From the NCBI GenBank assembly GCA_948585895.1, contig CAPBNZ010000072.1:1-7998 (forward strand): 7,998 nucleotides of DNA, given 5' to 3'. The notes below the pieces were generated by a model, which was not told where the DNA came from, did not search any database, and worked only from the letters and a program-made list of their open reading frames with translations. Shown piece after piece: positions 1-6,199 of this stretch; position 1 is the stretch's first letter, and each line of letters starts with the position of its first letter. A program made the position numbers and the translations under genes. The DNA is from an uncultured Clostridia bacterium. GTDB taxonomy: Bacteria > Bacillota > Clostridia > TANB77 > CAG-508.

Positions 1-29
1 CACTGTTTTTTATACTGATTTAATCTGAA

Positions 30-49
30 AGTTGCAGAAGTCTGCAACT
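30..49. repeat. Perfect 9-bp inverted repeat (palindrome) with 2-base centre
   Basis: AGTTGCAGA and TCTGCAACT are exact reverse complements separated by AG. As RNA this would fold into a 7-8 bp stem with a four-base loop, on either strand. No T-run follows it in either direction, so it does not look like a simple intrinsic terminator. It could be an operator, an attenuator stem for a leftward transcript, or part of a dispersed intergenic repeat. The symmetry is seen directly; the role is not known. Confidence 0.7.
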
Positions 50-88
50 CCTCCTACCGTGCTTTGTAGTATATATTCCCTTAAGGTA

Positions 89-117
89 ATTATATAATGA
101 AAAAGCTTCTAGCTCAA
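89..117 (-). promoter_or_regulatory. Possible leftward sigma-A-type promoter
   Basis: Read on the minus strand, TTGAGC (112-117, four of six matches to TTGACA) is followed after exactly 17 bases by a perfect TATAAT (89-94). A strong Shine-Dalgarno-like AGGAGG lies further along the same strand (about 50-56), just before the palindrome. This would fit a divergent gene starting near or beyond the left edge. No ATG or GTG is seen at normal spacing inside the window; only a TTG almost touching the AGGAGG is available. The A+T-rich background makes chance matches common. Confidence 0.35.
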
Positions 118-154
118 GACTTTCATCCCTATGTGTGCCTTTGAGCGAAGCGAG

Positions 155-160
155 AAAGGA
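155..160 (+). promoter_or_regulatory. Ribosome binding site for the HD-domain gene
   Basis: AAAGGA ends at 160. It directly abuts an ATG at 161, which is too close, and lies 12 bases before an in-frame ATG at 173, a slightly long but usable spacing. The more upstream in-frame ATG at 131 has no purine-rich site before it. This favours 173 as the start. Confidence 0.45.
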
Positions 161-172
161 ATGAAATTTGAG

Positions 173-1912
173 ATGAAAAGGTCTTATAAAGAATCAAAAC
201 TGTCAGGGAAGAGAATCCCTTTGAAACGATTAGAAAAATATGGACAACAAATTGAGCAATCTTTGGAAAAACAGCAAGCTATCCAAGAATTGGGGAAATA
301 TAGTTCAGAAATAAGTTGTGTTATAGCAGATTATAATCGAAAAAGTTGTGAAGAAACGATGATGGTAAAAGGACTTAGGAAATCATGTCAGGAAAGCACC
401 AATCGAAAAACGCATCAAGAAAACTTAGCTTATATTGCTTCTAGAATAGCAAAGGGAATCAATCAAAAGCAAAACAATGACCAAGAGGTAGGAATAAATT
501 ATAAAGTAGTAGAGATTATGGCACGAAATCATGATATTGGTCATACTTTTTTAGGACATAGTGGAGAATGGTGGCTTTCTAATATAAAAGAAGATTATGG
601 AATAGGATATTATTGCCATAATGCATTAGGGCCAAGAGAATTAATTTATACCAATCAAATTTATAAAGAAATCATAGATATGATAAAAGAAAGTGATGCA
701 CAAATAGGAGAAAAGACATTAAAAAGGATTCGAAAAAATTTATGGCTCATTATGGAAGGAATTAATTCTCATAATGGAGAAAAATCAGAATCAGAATATA
801 GAGCAGATATTAGTAAAACAGAAAAAGATTTTGAAAGAGAAAATTTATATTGCCATACGAAAAAGGGATTTGATAAAACGATTATTCCAGCTACACCAGA
901 AGCGGCATTAATGAGACTATGTGATAAAATATCTTATATTCCATATGACATGATAGATGGATTAAGAGAAGGTTTTATAACAGAATTAAATGAGGAATAT
1001 CAAGTCGTTTTAAGAGCCTTAGGAATGACAGAACAAGAAATAGAAGAAGGACTCCTAACAAAACATTACGAAAAAATTGCTAGAAAATTACAAACTATTT
1101 TCATTAAAGATGTAATTGCCAATAGCACAGGTACAGTTATTAAAATGTCAGATGAGATTTCCAGATTAATGCATGAATTAAGAAGTATTAACAATAGACA
1201 AATTGTAAATTTTGTACTGTTGAAAGAAGATAATGAAATCTATCCCACAGCTCTAAAGAAATTTATGAATGAATTTGGAGAAATAATATTAGCAGAAGGT
1301 GTGCTGACAGAATTAAAAGATGGTGGCGTTTCAGGGGAAAAGAAAAAGCAATTATTAGAAAAATATAAAGGAACACCATATGAAGGATTTATTCAATATA
1401 CTTGCAACACCAATACATCAGACTTTGCGTACACAACTCAAATGATAGAAGAAGCTACCAGACAAAGTATTCAGGATGAACAAGAAAAGGCAAGAGAGAT
1501 AGTACGAAAACAGGAGCCTTTTATTATCTCAAAAGATTTTGAAATGAGGGATAAAAGAATTCAAGCTTATATAAAATATTACCAGCATAAAGATAGGAAT
1601 CATGATACAGAACAAGACAAACAGCAAGATATAGAAATTATGATGCAGAATATAAAAAATCCAAGTAAAAATAGTGATTTGTATTTTAACATGGATAGAA
1701 GAATTGCTTTAGAAATGGGAGCCAAATATTTGGCAACATTAAATGATATTGAATTTATGCAATTACTAAGAGAGACGCAAACAATAAATGAAAGTCAATA
1801 TCAGAGTTTAACTAGAAAGTATAAAGATATAGACTTAAAAAAGGAAGCTTATATACAAGAAAATTGGAAACGTATTGTAAAAGAACAAGAAGAAGTAGAA
1901 AAGATGCTATGA
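173..1912 (+). CDS. HD-domain dNTP triphosphohydrolase-like protein (dGTPase family)
   Basis: A 579-residue cytoplasmic protein of the HD phosphohydrolase superfamily, most like bacterial dGTPases/SAMHD1-type enzymes, which split dNTPs into deoxynucleoside and triphosphate. Numbered from the ATG at 173, the metal-site pattern is complete: His81 in NRKTHQE, His120-Asp121 in ARNHDIGHTFLGHSGE, and Asp251 in RLCDKISYIPYD. Family-typical CHNALGPRE (about 148-155) and MEGINSHNGE (about 194-203) lie between them. The usual N-terminal RDRxxxSxxFRRL-type segment is not recognisable, and about 150 charged, helix-rich residues follow the core, so the protein is longer than typical dGTPases. In-frame ATGs at 131 (593 aa) and 161 are alternatives; 173 has the better-spaced ribosome binding site. 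The gene is monocistronic as far as visible, ended by the terminator at 1968-2005. The family call is strong; the nucleotide substrate is inferred. Confidence 0.8.
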   Translation: MKRSYKESKLSGKRIPLKRLEKYGQQIEQSLEKQQAIQELGKYSSEISCVIADYNRKSCEETMMVKGLRKSCQESTNRKTHQENLAYIASRIAKGINQKQNNDQEVGINYKVVEIMARNHDIGHTFLGHSGEWWLSNIKEDYGIGYYCHNALGPRELIYTNQIYKEIIDMIKESDAQIGEKTLKRIRKNLWLIMEGINSHNGEKSESEYRADISKTEKDFERENLYCHTKKGFDKTIIPATPEAALMRLCDKISYIPYDMIDGLREGFITELNEEYQVVLRALGMTEQEIEEGLLTKHYEKIARKLQTIFIKDVIANSTGTVIKMSDEISRLMHELRSINNRQIVNFVLLKEDNEIYPTALKKFMNEFGEIILAEGVLTELKDGGVSGEKKKQLLEKYKGTPYEGFIQYTCNTNTSDFAYTTQMIEEATRQSIQDEQEKAREIVRKQEPFIISKDFEMRDKRIQAYIKYYQHKDRNHDTEQDKQQDIEIMMQNIKNPSKNSDLYFNMDRRIALEMGAKYLATLNDIEFMQLLRETQTINESQYQSLTRKYKDIDLKKEAYIQENWKRIVKEQEEVEKML

Positions 1913-1967
1913 ATTTTATAAACCAAATGGATATGGCAAGTCTATGAGAAAAATAAGCCTTTAAAAT

Positions 1968-2005
1968 AAAAGATGTGTTTGTATGTATACAAAGGCATCT
2001 TTTTT
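1968..2005 (+). terminator. Intrinsic terminator after the HD-domain gene
   Basis: AAAAGATG (1968-1975) pairs with CATCTTTT (1996-2003), and TTTGTA (1978-1983) pairs with TACAAA (1988-1993) around a four-base loop, with a 2-by-2 internal mismatch between the two helices. The descending arm runs into six consecutive T (2000-2005). The A-rich ascending side means it could also stop transcripts from the other strand. It separates the dNTPase-like gene from the sporulation genes. Confidence 0.85.
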
Positions 2006-2013
2006 AATATACA

Positions 2014-2019
2014 TATAAT
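2014..2019 (+). promoter_or_regulatory. Isolated -10-like TATAAT upstream of the pdaA-like gene
   Basis: A perfect TATAAT lies 25 bases before the start codon and just after the terminator. No acceptable -35 box is present at 16-18 bases, because that position falls in the terminator arm. With its flanking bases it reads CATATAAT, one mismatch from the sigma-E -10 consensus, again without a matching -35. It is the only promoter-like word between the terminator and the gene, so some promoter is expected here, but the sigma factor cannot be assigned. Confidence 0.25.
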
Positions 2020-2031
2020 AGTAAAAAATGT

Positions 2032-2036
2032 GGAGG
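2032..2036 (+). promoter_or_regulatory. Ribosome binding site that fixes the pdaA-like start
   Basis: GGAGG lies eight bases before the ATG at 2045. The longer in-frame reading from ATG 1973 would start inside the terminator hairpin, has no ribosome binding site, and would add 24 residues ahead of a good signal-anchor sequence. The start at 2045 is therefore preferred. Confidence 0.85.
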
Positions 2037-2044
2037 TTTTAAAT

Positions 2045-2848
2045 ATGAAACAGAAAATAAATTACAAAATAATGATAATCTTAATACTTGCTGTTTTTTC
2101 TTTAAGTGTCATAGCTCTTAATAAAGAGCAAAAAGAGATTATGACAAATGCGAATAATCTTAGTAATCAAAAAATAGGTTGGGGAATTAAGAGAAAGGAT
2201 AACCATGAACAGCCAGATGTGGGAAACAATAATAAAAAGGTATTAGAAGAAAATAAAGGAATTTGTTTGGGAAATAAGGAAGAAAAAATAATTTATTTAA
2301 CCTTTGATGAGGGATATGAAGCTGGATATACACTGCAGTTACTTAGTATTTTAAAAGATAATCAGGTAAAAGCCACTTTTTTCTTAACAGCACACTATGT
2401 TAATACACAACCTGAATTAGTACAACAAATGATAAATGATGGACATATAGTAGGAAATCATACTGTTAACCATAAAAGTATGCCAGATTTAACAGAAGAG
2501 CAAATTAAAAAAGAAGTTATGGAATTAGACCAAGTAATCAATCAAAAATTTGACTATGAGATGAAATATATTAGACCACCGAAAGGGGAATTTAGTGAAA
2601 AAACATTACAAGTAACCAATCAGTTAGGTTACAAAACCGTTATGTGGTCATTTGCTTATGAAGATTGGAATGAAGAGAAACAACCTGACGAAACTACATC
2701 AAAAAAGAAAATATTAGACAACTTACATAATGGGGAAATCATGTTATTACATGGGAACTCAAAAACAAATACCAATATTTTAGATGCTATCATCAAAGAA
2801 GCAAAAAACATGGGATATGAATTTAAATCATTAGATGAGTTCAAATAG
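2045..2848 (+). CDS. pdaA: PdaA-type polysaccharide deacetylase (spore cortex muramic delta-lactam synthesis)
   Basis: A 267-residue secreted or membrane-anchored carbohydrate esterase family 4 (NodB-fold) enzyme. Residues 8-25 form a hydrophobic signal/anchor, followed by a charged linker to about 78 and the NodB domain (about 80-265). Visible motifs are YLTFDEGYEAGYT (Asp88), the metal-binding His139/His143 pair in GNHTVNH, RPPKGEFSE (177-185), MWSFAYEDW (200-208) and MLLHGNS (233-239). The order and wording, with TFDxGYExGYT instead of the common TFDDGP, match the PdaA subfamily. In Bacillus subtilis PdaA deacetylates muramic acid residues after CwlD removes the peptide, giving the cortex delta-lactam needed for germination. 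The gene stands between a terminator and yqfC, 66 bases upstream of that gene. Other CE4 deacetylases are possible but fit less well. Confidence 0.87.
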   Translation: MKQKINYKIMIILILAVFSLSVIALNKEQKEIMTNANNLSNQKIGWGIKRKDNHEQPDVGNNNKKVLEENKGICLGNKEEKIIYLTFDEGYEAGYTLQLLSILKDNQVKATFFLTAHYVNTQPELVQQMINDGHIVGNHTVNHKSMPDLTEEQIKKEVMELDQVINQKFDYEMKYIRPPKGEFSEKTLQVTNQLGYKTVMWSFAYEDWNEEKQPDETTSKKKILDNLHNGEIMLLHGNSKTNTNILDAIIKEAKNMGYEFKSLDEFK

Positions 2849-2854
2849 TGTTGC

Positions 2855-2883
2855 TTATATTGCTTAGCATGGATTCATACCAA
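2855..2883 (+). promoter_or_regulatory. Sigma-E-like sporulation promoter upstream of yqfC
   Basis: TTATATT (2855-2861) matches the sigma-E -35 pattern (ending ATATT). After exactly 14 bases comes CATACCAA (2876-2883), which keeps the CATAC core of the -10 pattern CATACAnT. Transcription would begin about 25 bases before the yqfC start codon. B. subtilis yqfC-yqfD are known sigma-E genes, so position and family knowledge agree. The match is by eye. Confidence 0.6.
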
Positions 2884-2914
2884 AGTGATAACAAATTAGC
2901 AGAAAGGAAAGCTT

Positions 2915-3193
2915 ATGAAGAAACGAAGTTATAACCGATTAGATAAAATATTAGAAATGCCAAAAGAGATTTGCTCTGATATTCCTAAAATTATTATAAC
3001 AGGATTTGATGAAATGATAATTGAAAACTTTAAGGGAATATTAGAATATGAAGAATTTTTTGTAAGGATTAATACTCATATTGGTATAATTAATATTAAT
3101 GGATTTAATTTGAATTTAGAAAATATGACCAATGACGATATTAAAGTTACAGGACAAATTGAAAATATAGACATTGAAAGAACAGTAGATTAA
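2915..3193 (+). CDS. yqfC: Sporulation protein YqfC
   Basis: A 92-residue protein of the YqfC family, of normal length for the family. The middle shows the family pattern: IPKIIITGFDEMIIENFKG (about 23-41), a Tyr/Phe-rich patch, then short beta-strand-like segments (INTHIGIININGFNLNLENM). No signal peptide or membrane segment is visible. In B. subtilis yqfC is expressed in the mother cell under sigma-E, immediately before yqfD; its biochemical role is not established. AAAGGA six bases before the ATG supports this start. It lies 25 bases before yqfD, and both are probably transcribed from the sigma-E-like promoter at 2855-2883. The call rests on sequence pattern, size and its place before yqfD. 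Confidence 0.88.
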   Translation: MKKRSYNRLDKILEMPKEICSDIPKIIITGFDEMIIENFKGILEYEEFFVRINTHIGIININGFNLNLENMTNDDIKVTGQIENIDIERTVD

Positions 3194-3218
3194 TATAGAT
3201 TGAGAGGGCTTAAGTAGA

Positions 3219-4403
3219 ATGATAATAAAAATTGTGTTTAGCTATATAGTTGGCTATTTGGGACTTACAATAGAAGGATACTATATAGAGAGATTCATTA
3301 ATATGTGTCGAAGTAATAAGATTGCTATTTGGCATTTAAAAAGAACAAAAGATGTACAATTGGATTGTAAAACAGGTATTCATGATTTTAAAGAAGTATG
3401 TAAAATTGCTAAAAAAACAAAATGTAAAGTAAAAATTACAAGAAAAAGAGGACTTCCTTTTTTATTGCATCGTTATAAAAAAAGAAAGATATTTTTCATA
3501 TTATTAATAGTTATGATACTGTTAACTATGATATCCTCTCATTTTGTGTGGAATGTGGATATTAGAGAGGAAAACGAGCAAGAGCTAGAAAATATAGCAA
3601 AAGAGATAGAAGAGGCAGGATTAAAAACAGGAGTATTAAAATCTAAAATTAAAACAAAGGAAATTATTAATAAAATTAGATTAGAACGAAATGACATTGC
3701 TTGGATGGGGATTGAACTAAAAGGAACCAATGCAATTGTAAAAGTAGTAAAAGCAGATGAAAAGCCAGAAATTATAAAGGATGATGAATATTGCAGTATT
3801 ATTTCTGACAAAATTGGAATGATAACTAAAATAAATGCACAAACAGGAACAGCCAATGTAAAAGTAGGAGATACCATAAATAAGGGAGATACCTTAATAA
3901 ATGGTTGGATGGAAGGAAAATATACAGGCATTCGATATGTTCATGCCAAAGGAGAAGTGCAAGCTAAAGTATGGTATACCAAATACAAAAACATACCATA
4001 TAACACTACGGAAAGAATAGAAACAGGAAATATTGAAAACCAATATACCATACAATTAAATAATTTTAAAATAAATTTGCACAAAGGGGTTTCAAAATTT
4101 AAAATTTATGATACAATAGAAACCGAAAACAAAATGAAATTATTTTCAGACTTTTATTTACCAATTTCTATTATAAAAACAACCCATAAAGAAATAGAAG
4201 AAAAACCCAAAACATATGAAATAGAAGAAGCAAAAAACATAGGGATACAGGAATTACAAGAGGAATTAGAAAAAGAAATTGAAAAAAAAGAATCGATTGT
4301 AGGAAAAAACATTAATACTTATGAAAAAGAAGGAAGTATAGATGTTTATGTTACATATGAAGTGCTAGAAAATATAGGGACAGAAGAAAAAATTGTATTT
4401 TGA
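3219..4403 (+). CDS. yqfD: Sporulation membrane protein YqfD
   Basis: A 394-residue single-pass or bitopic membrane protein, matching the usual length of about 400. The N-terminal 85 residues are basic and contain the family-typical start (YLGLTIEGYYIERFINMC). A strong membrane segment lies at about 90-108, followed by VWNVDIRE and a long extracytoplasmic part. That part includes an SKIK-x-INKIRLERNDIAWMGIELKGT-like segment (about 142-170) and a biotinyl/lipoyl-like beta repeat with KIGMITKINAQTG and VKVGDTINKGDTLINGW (about 198-230). The C-terminal 60 residues are a charged coiled-coil-like helix plus a final strand. YqfD is a sigma-E-controlled sporulation protein in Bacillus; its exact function is not known. 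GAGGG ten bases before ATG 3219 supports the start. There is no obvious terminator after the gene. Confidence 0.92.
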   Translation: MIIKIVFSYIVGYLGLTIEGYYIERFINMCRSNKIAIWHLKRTKDVQLDCKTGIHDFKEVCKIAKKTKCKVKITRKRGLPFLLHRYKKRKIFFILLIVMILLTMISSHFVWNVDIREENEQELENIAKEIEEAGLKTGVLKSKIKTKEIINKIRLERNDIAWMGIELKGTNAIVKVVKADEKPEIIKDDEYCSIISDKIGMITKINAQTGTANVKVGDTINKGDTLINGWMEGKYTGIRYVHAKGEVQAKVWYTKYKNIPYNTTERIETGNIENQYTIQLNNFKINLHKGVSKFKIYDTIETENKMKLFSDFYLPISIIKTTHKEIEEKPKTYEIEEAKNIGIQELQEELEKEIEKKESIVGKNINTYEKEGSIDVYVTYEVLENIGTEEKIVF

Positions 4404-4404
4404 A

Positions 4405-4433
4405 GGGACAATTGTTTAGAATCATGTTACAAT
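4405..4433 (+). promoter_or_regulatory. Extended -10 vegetative-type promoter before the unknown/ybeY operon
   Basis: TGTTACAAT (4425-4433) is an extended -10 element (TG-n-TACAAT). GGGACA (4405-4410) lies 17 bases upstream and keeps the GACA of a -35 box. The start codon of the next gene is about 70 bases downstream. This would let the following housekeeping genes be expressed independently of the sporulation promoter upstream of yqfC. It is judged by eye. Confidence 0.5.
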
Positions 4434-4504
4434 CGTAAGTAAATACAGTAGATTAGGATGGAATACTAAACAAAGAAGAGCCTTGAGGAAGGAAGAGAGT
4501 TTTT

Positions 4505-5707
4505 ATGGAAGAAAGAAGCCTTAGAATAACAGGTGCAGACAAAACATTTTTTAATAAAATAACCAATACTTTAACCAAGATATTAATACCTACTAAAATT
4601 GGAATTAATGGGATGTTAATTTCAATAAAAAGAAATAGTATGTTAAAATGTTTTGAAAATTTTGTAAACAATGAAGCATATGATAAAGAAGAAATAGAAA
4701 GAAAATATGATGCAGCATATGAAGCTTATTTAGCAATACTTGATAAATATGTCATGGACTCCATTTATAAAAAAGTAAAAAATAATACAGCATCAGAATT
4801 TGAAAAAAACGCTTTATCAAAATACTATGAAGTAACTAGCTTGAAAGAAAGTGAATATATTGAATATAAATACAGAAAACAAAAATATCTAATTGAGTTA
4901 GATTATGAAGGAATTAAGGCAGAAGCCAAAGAAAAACTATTAGAAAAATATAATCAATTTTATATAGCAAAAATGGATACTTTATTCAAAGCCATTTTAA
5001 AAAATTATTCCATTAAAGTAGCAGATAATACCAATGTTTATGATAGCACAAAAGAATGGGTTTATACCAAAATATTTTTTACATTAGAAGAATATATTCA
5101 AAAAGTATTAGCATTAAAAATAGAAAGAAATCGTGATGAAAGTGTAAAAAATGTAGTTACTGAATATGAAAAATATGAAGCCTACTCAGTTGGGAAACTA
5201 GATAATAGAGATAATATTGAGAAAAATATGGTTTTACTTGGTATTAGCAGAAAGCTATTTACACACAGTTTACCACTTATAGTCGCAGAACAATGTTATG
5301 AAAAATTGTTAAAAGATGCAAGGATATTAGTACAAGATACTAAAATAGCAGGAAAAAGAGAAAGAGCTTATGCTATGTTAATCAACTTAATGGAAGATTA
5401 TAATATTAAATTATTGTCCACTAAAGTATATTGGGATTCAACAAAAGCAAGAGATGAATACAAAAAATTCTGGAATCGTTACAAAGAAATTGCAAATCTA
5501 AAAGAAACAGACTTTATAGAATATAGTAAGCAAAAAGAGATATTGTTTATAAAAAATGATAGGAAGAAATTAAAAGAAGGAAAAACGGACTACTCAAAAA
5601 TTCTGAAATATTATAAGAGAAAATTAGTAGACTATGGGGCAATGAGACAAGTTAGAAATTCTTATCAATCCAAAGGAAAATACATAAAAGTTAAGGAAGT
5701 TGCATAA
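4505..5707 (+). CDS. Conserved-looking protein of unknown function in the phoH position
   Basis: A 400-residue, lysine- and glutamate-rich, mostly helical protein that I do not recognise. There is no signal peptide and no clear membrane span, though residues 22-41 (KILIPTKIGINGMLISIK region) are amphipathic and could touch a membrane. No Walker A, HD, zinc or nuclease motif is visible, so it is not PhoH. Two segments resemble each other: residues 106-130 (with SLKESEYIEY) and 325-349 (with NLKETDFIEY), 10 of 25 identical and most others conservative. This suggests an internal duplication. VY-DSTK also occurs twice (178-183 and 308-313). The central LLGISRKLFTHSLPLIVAEQ (244-263) is the least charged part and a likely conserved core. 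AGGAAGGA about 11 bases before ATG 4505 supports the start. The gene ends two bases before ybeY, so the two are probably translationally coupled. It may be a lineage-specific scaffold or regulator; no function is claimed. Confidence 0.75.
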   Translation: MEERSLRITGADKTFFNKITNTLTKILIPTKIGINGMLISIKRNSMLKCFENFVNNEAYDKEEIERKYDAAYEAYLAILDKYVMDSIYKKVKNNTASEFEKNALSKYYEVTSLKESEYIEYKYRKQKYLIELDYEGIKAEAKEKLLEKYNQFYIAKMDTLFKAILKNYSIKVADNTNVYDSTKEWVYTKIFFTLEEYIQKVLALKIERNRDESVKNVVTEYEKYEAYSVGKLDNRDNIEKNMVLLGISRKLFTHSLPLIVAEQCYEKLLKDARILVQDTKIAGKRERAYAMLINLMEDYNIKLLSTKVYWDSTKARDEYKKFWNRYKEIANLKETDFIEYSKQKEILFIKNDRKKLKEGKTDYSKILKYYKRKLVDYGAMRQVRNSYQSKGKYIKVKEVA

Positions 5708-5709
5708 AT

Positions 5710-6183
5710 ATGTATGAAGTAGTATACCAACAAATAGAAGAAAAAAAGGAATATGAAGAAAGTATAAAAAAGGTAATAAAACAATGTTTTATAGAAGAAG
5801 GATTAGAAAATTCGAAGTTATATATTACCATTACATTAACTAACCCAGAGAATATACAAAAAATAAATAAAAAATATAGAAATATAGATAAAGCAACAGA
5901 TGTGCTTTCTTTTCCTATGTTTGAGAAGGACGAGTTAGAAGAAAAGATTCACAAGAACGATTTCAAACAGGAAGATATTTTAGGAGATATTATTATTTCT
6001 ATTGAGAGAGTAAAAGAGCAGGCAAAGGAATATGAACATAGCTTTGAAAGAGAATTGAGTTATATGCTTGTTCATGGTTTTTACCATTTAATGGGCTATG
6101 ACCATATCAAAGAAGAAGATAAAATAGTAATGAGATTAAAAGAAGAAAAAATACTAGTAGACCTAAAGATTAATCGAGAGTAG
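5710..6183 (+). CDS. ybeY: Endoribonuclease YbeY (16S rRNA maturation factor)
   Basis: A 157-residue cytoplasmic metalloprotein of normal YbeY length. The zinc site is complete: His122, His126 and His132 in HGFYHLMGYDH, the family H-xxx-H-xxxxx-H signature. The YRNIDKATDVLSFP segment (56-69, with conserved Arg57) and LGDIIIS (91-97) are also typical. YbeY is a single-strand-specific endoribonuclease linked to 16S rRNA 3'-end processing and 70S ribosome quality control. AAGGAAG (5693-5699) sits within the end of the preceding gene, ten bases before the ATG, which favours coupling to that gene. Upstream neighbours in related genomes are usually phoH and sometimes an HD hydrolase; both are absent here. 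Confidence 0.96.
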   Translation: MYEVVYQQIEEKKEYEESIKKVIKQCFIEEGLENSKLYITITLTNPENIQKINKKYRNIDKATDVLSFPMFEKDELEEKIHKNDFKQEDILGDIIISIERVKEQAKEYEHSFERELSYMLVHGFYHLMGYDHIKEEDKIVMRLKEEKILVDLKINRE

Positions 6184-6199
6184 AGGAGGAAAATGCTAA

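Larger units (their letters stand above)
1..172. other. Non-coding leader region upstream of the HD-domain gene
   Basis: I find no gene of convincing length on either strand. The stretch holds a 20-base palindrome (30-49), a leftward promoter-like pair (89-117), a TATAAT on the + strand (93-98) without a good -35 box, and a short + strand reading frame (97-144) encoding MKKLLAQDFHPYVCL with AAGG ten bases upstream. It also has a locally GC-richer word, GAGCGAAGCGAG (143-154), just before the ribosome binding site of the first gene. The base composition of 30-60 and 143-154 differs from the surrounding A+T-rich coding DNA, which would fit a dispersed intergenic repeat, but one window cannot show repetition. 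Confidence 0.5.

Noticed and set aside
30..49. Palindrome as an intrinsic terminator
   Set aside because: No T-tract follows on either strand.
1..56. A minus-strand gene starting at TTG right after AGGAGG
   Set aside because: The frame is open to the edge, but the spacing between AGGAGG and TTG is too short and the sequence is taken up by the palindrome; too little is visible to call a gene.
131..172. Start of the HD-domain gene at ATG 131
   Set aside because: No purine-rich site precedes 131; AAAGGA lies after it and serves 173 better. Not fully excluded.
1973..2044. Upstream in-frame extension of the pdaA-like gene from ATG 1973
   Set aside because: It starts inside the terminator hairpin, has no ribosome binding site, and GGAGG is well placed for ATG 2045.
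3539..3931. Minus-strand open frame of 130 codons inside yqfD, and other minus-strand frames (for example 2656-2844, 4453-4671, 6509-6983, 7359-7562)
   Set aside because: Their low-complexity Phe/Ser/Ile/Leu-rich translations are what the reverse strand of A-rich coding DNA gives; they overlap strong + strand genes.
4408..4415. ACAATTGT palindrome after yqfD as a terminator or operator
   Set aside because: Only four base pairs per arm, no T-run, expected by chance in A+T-rich DNA.
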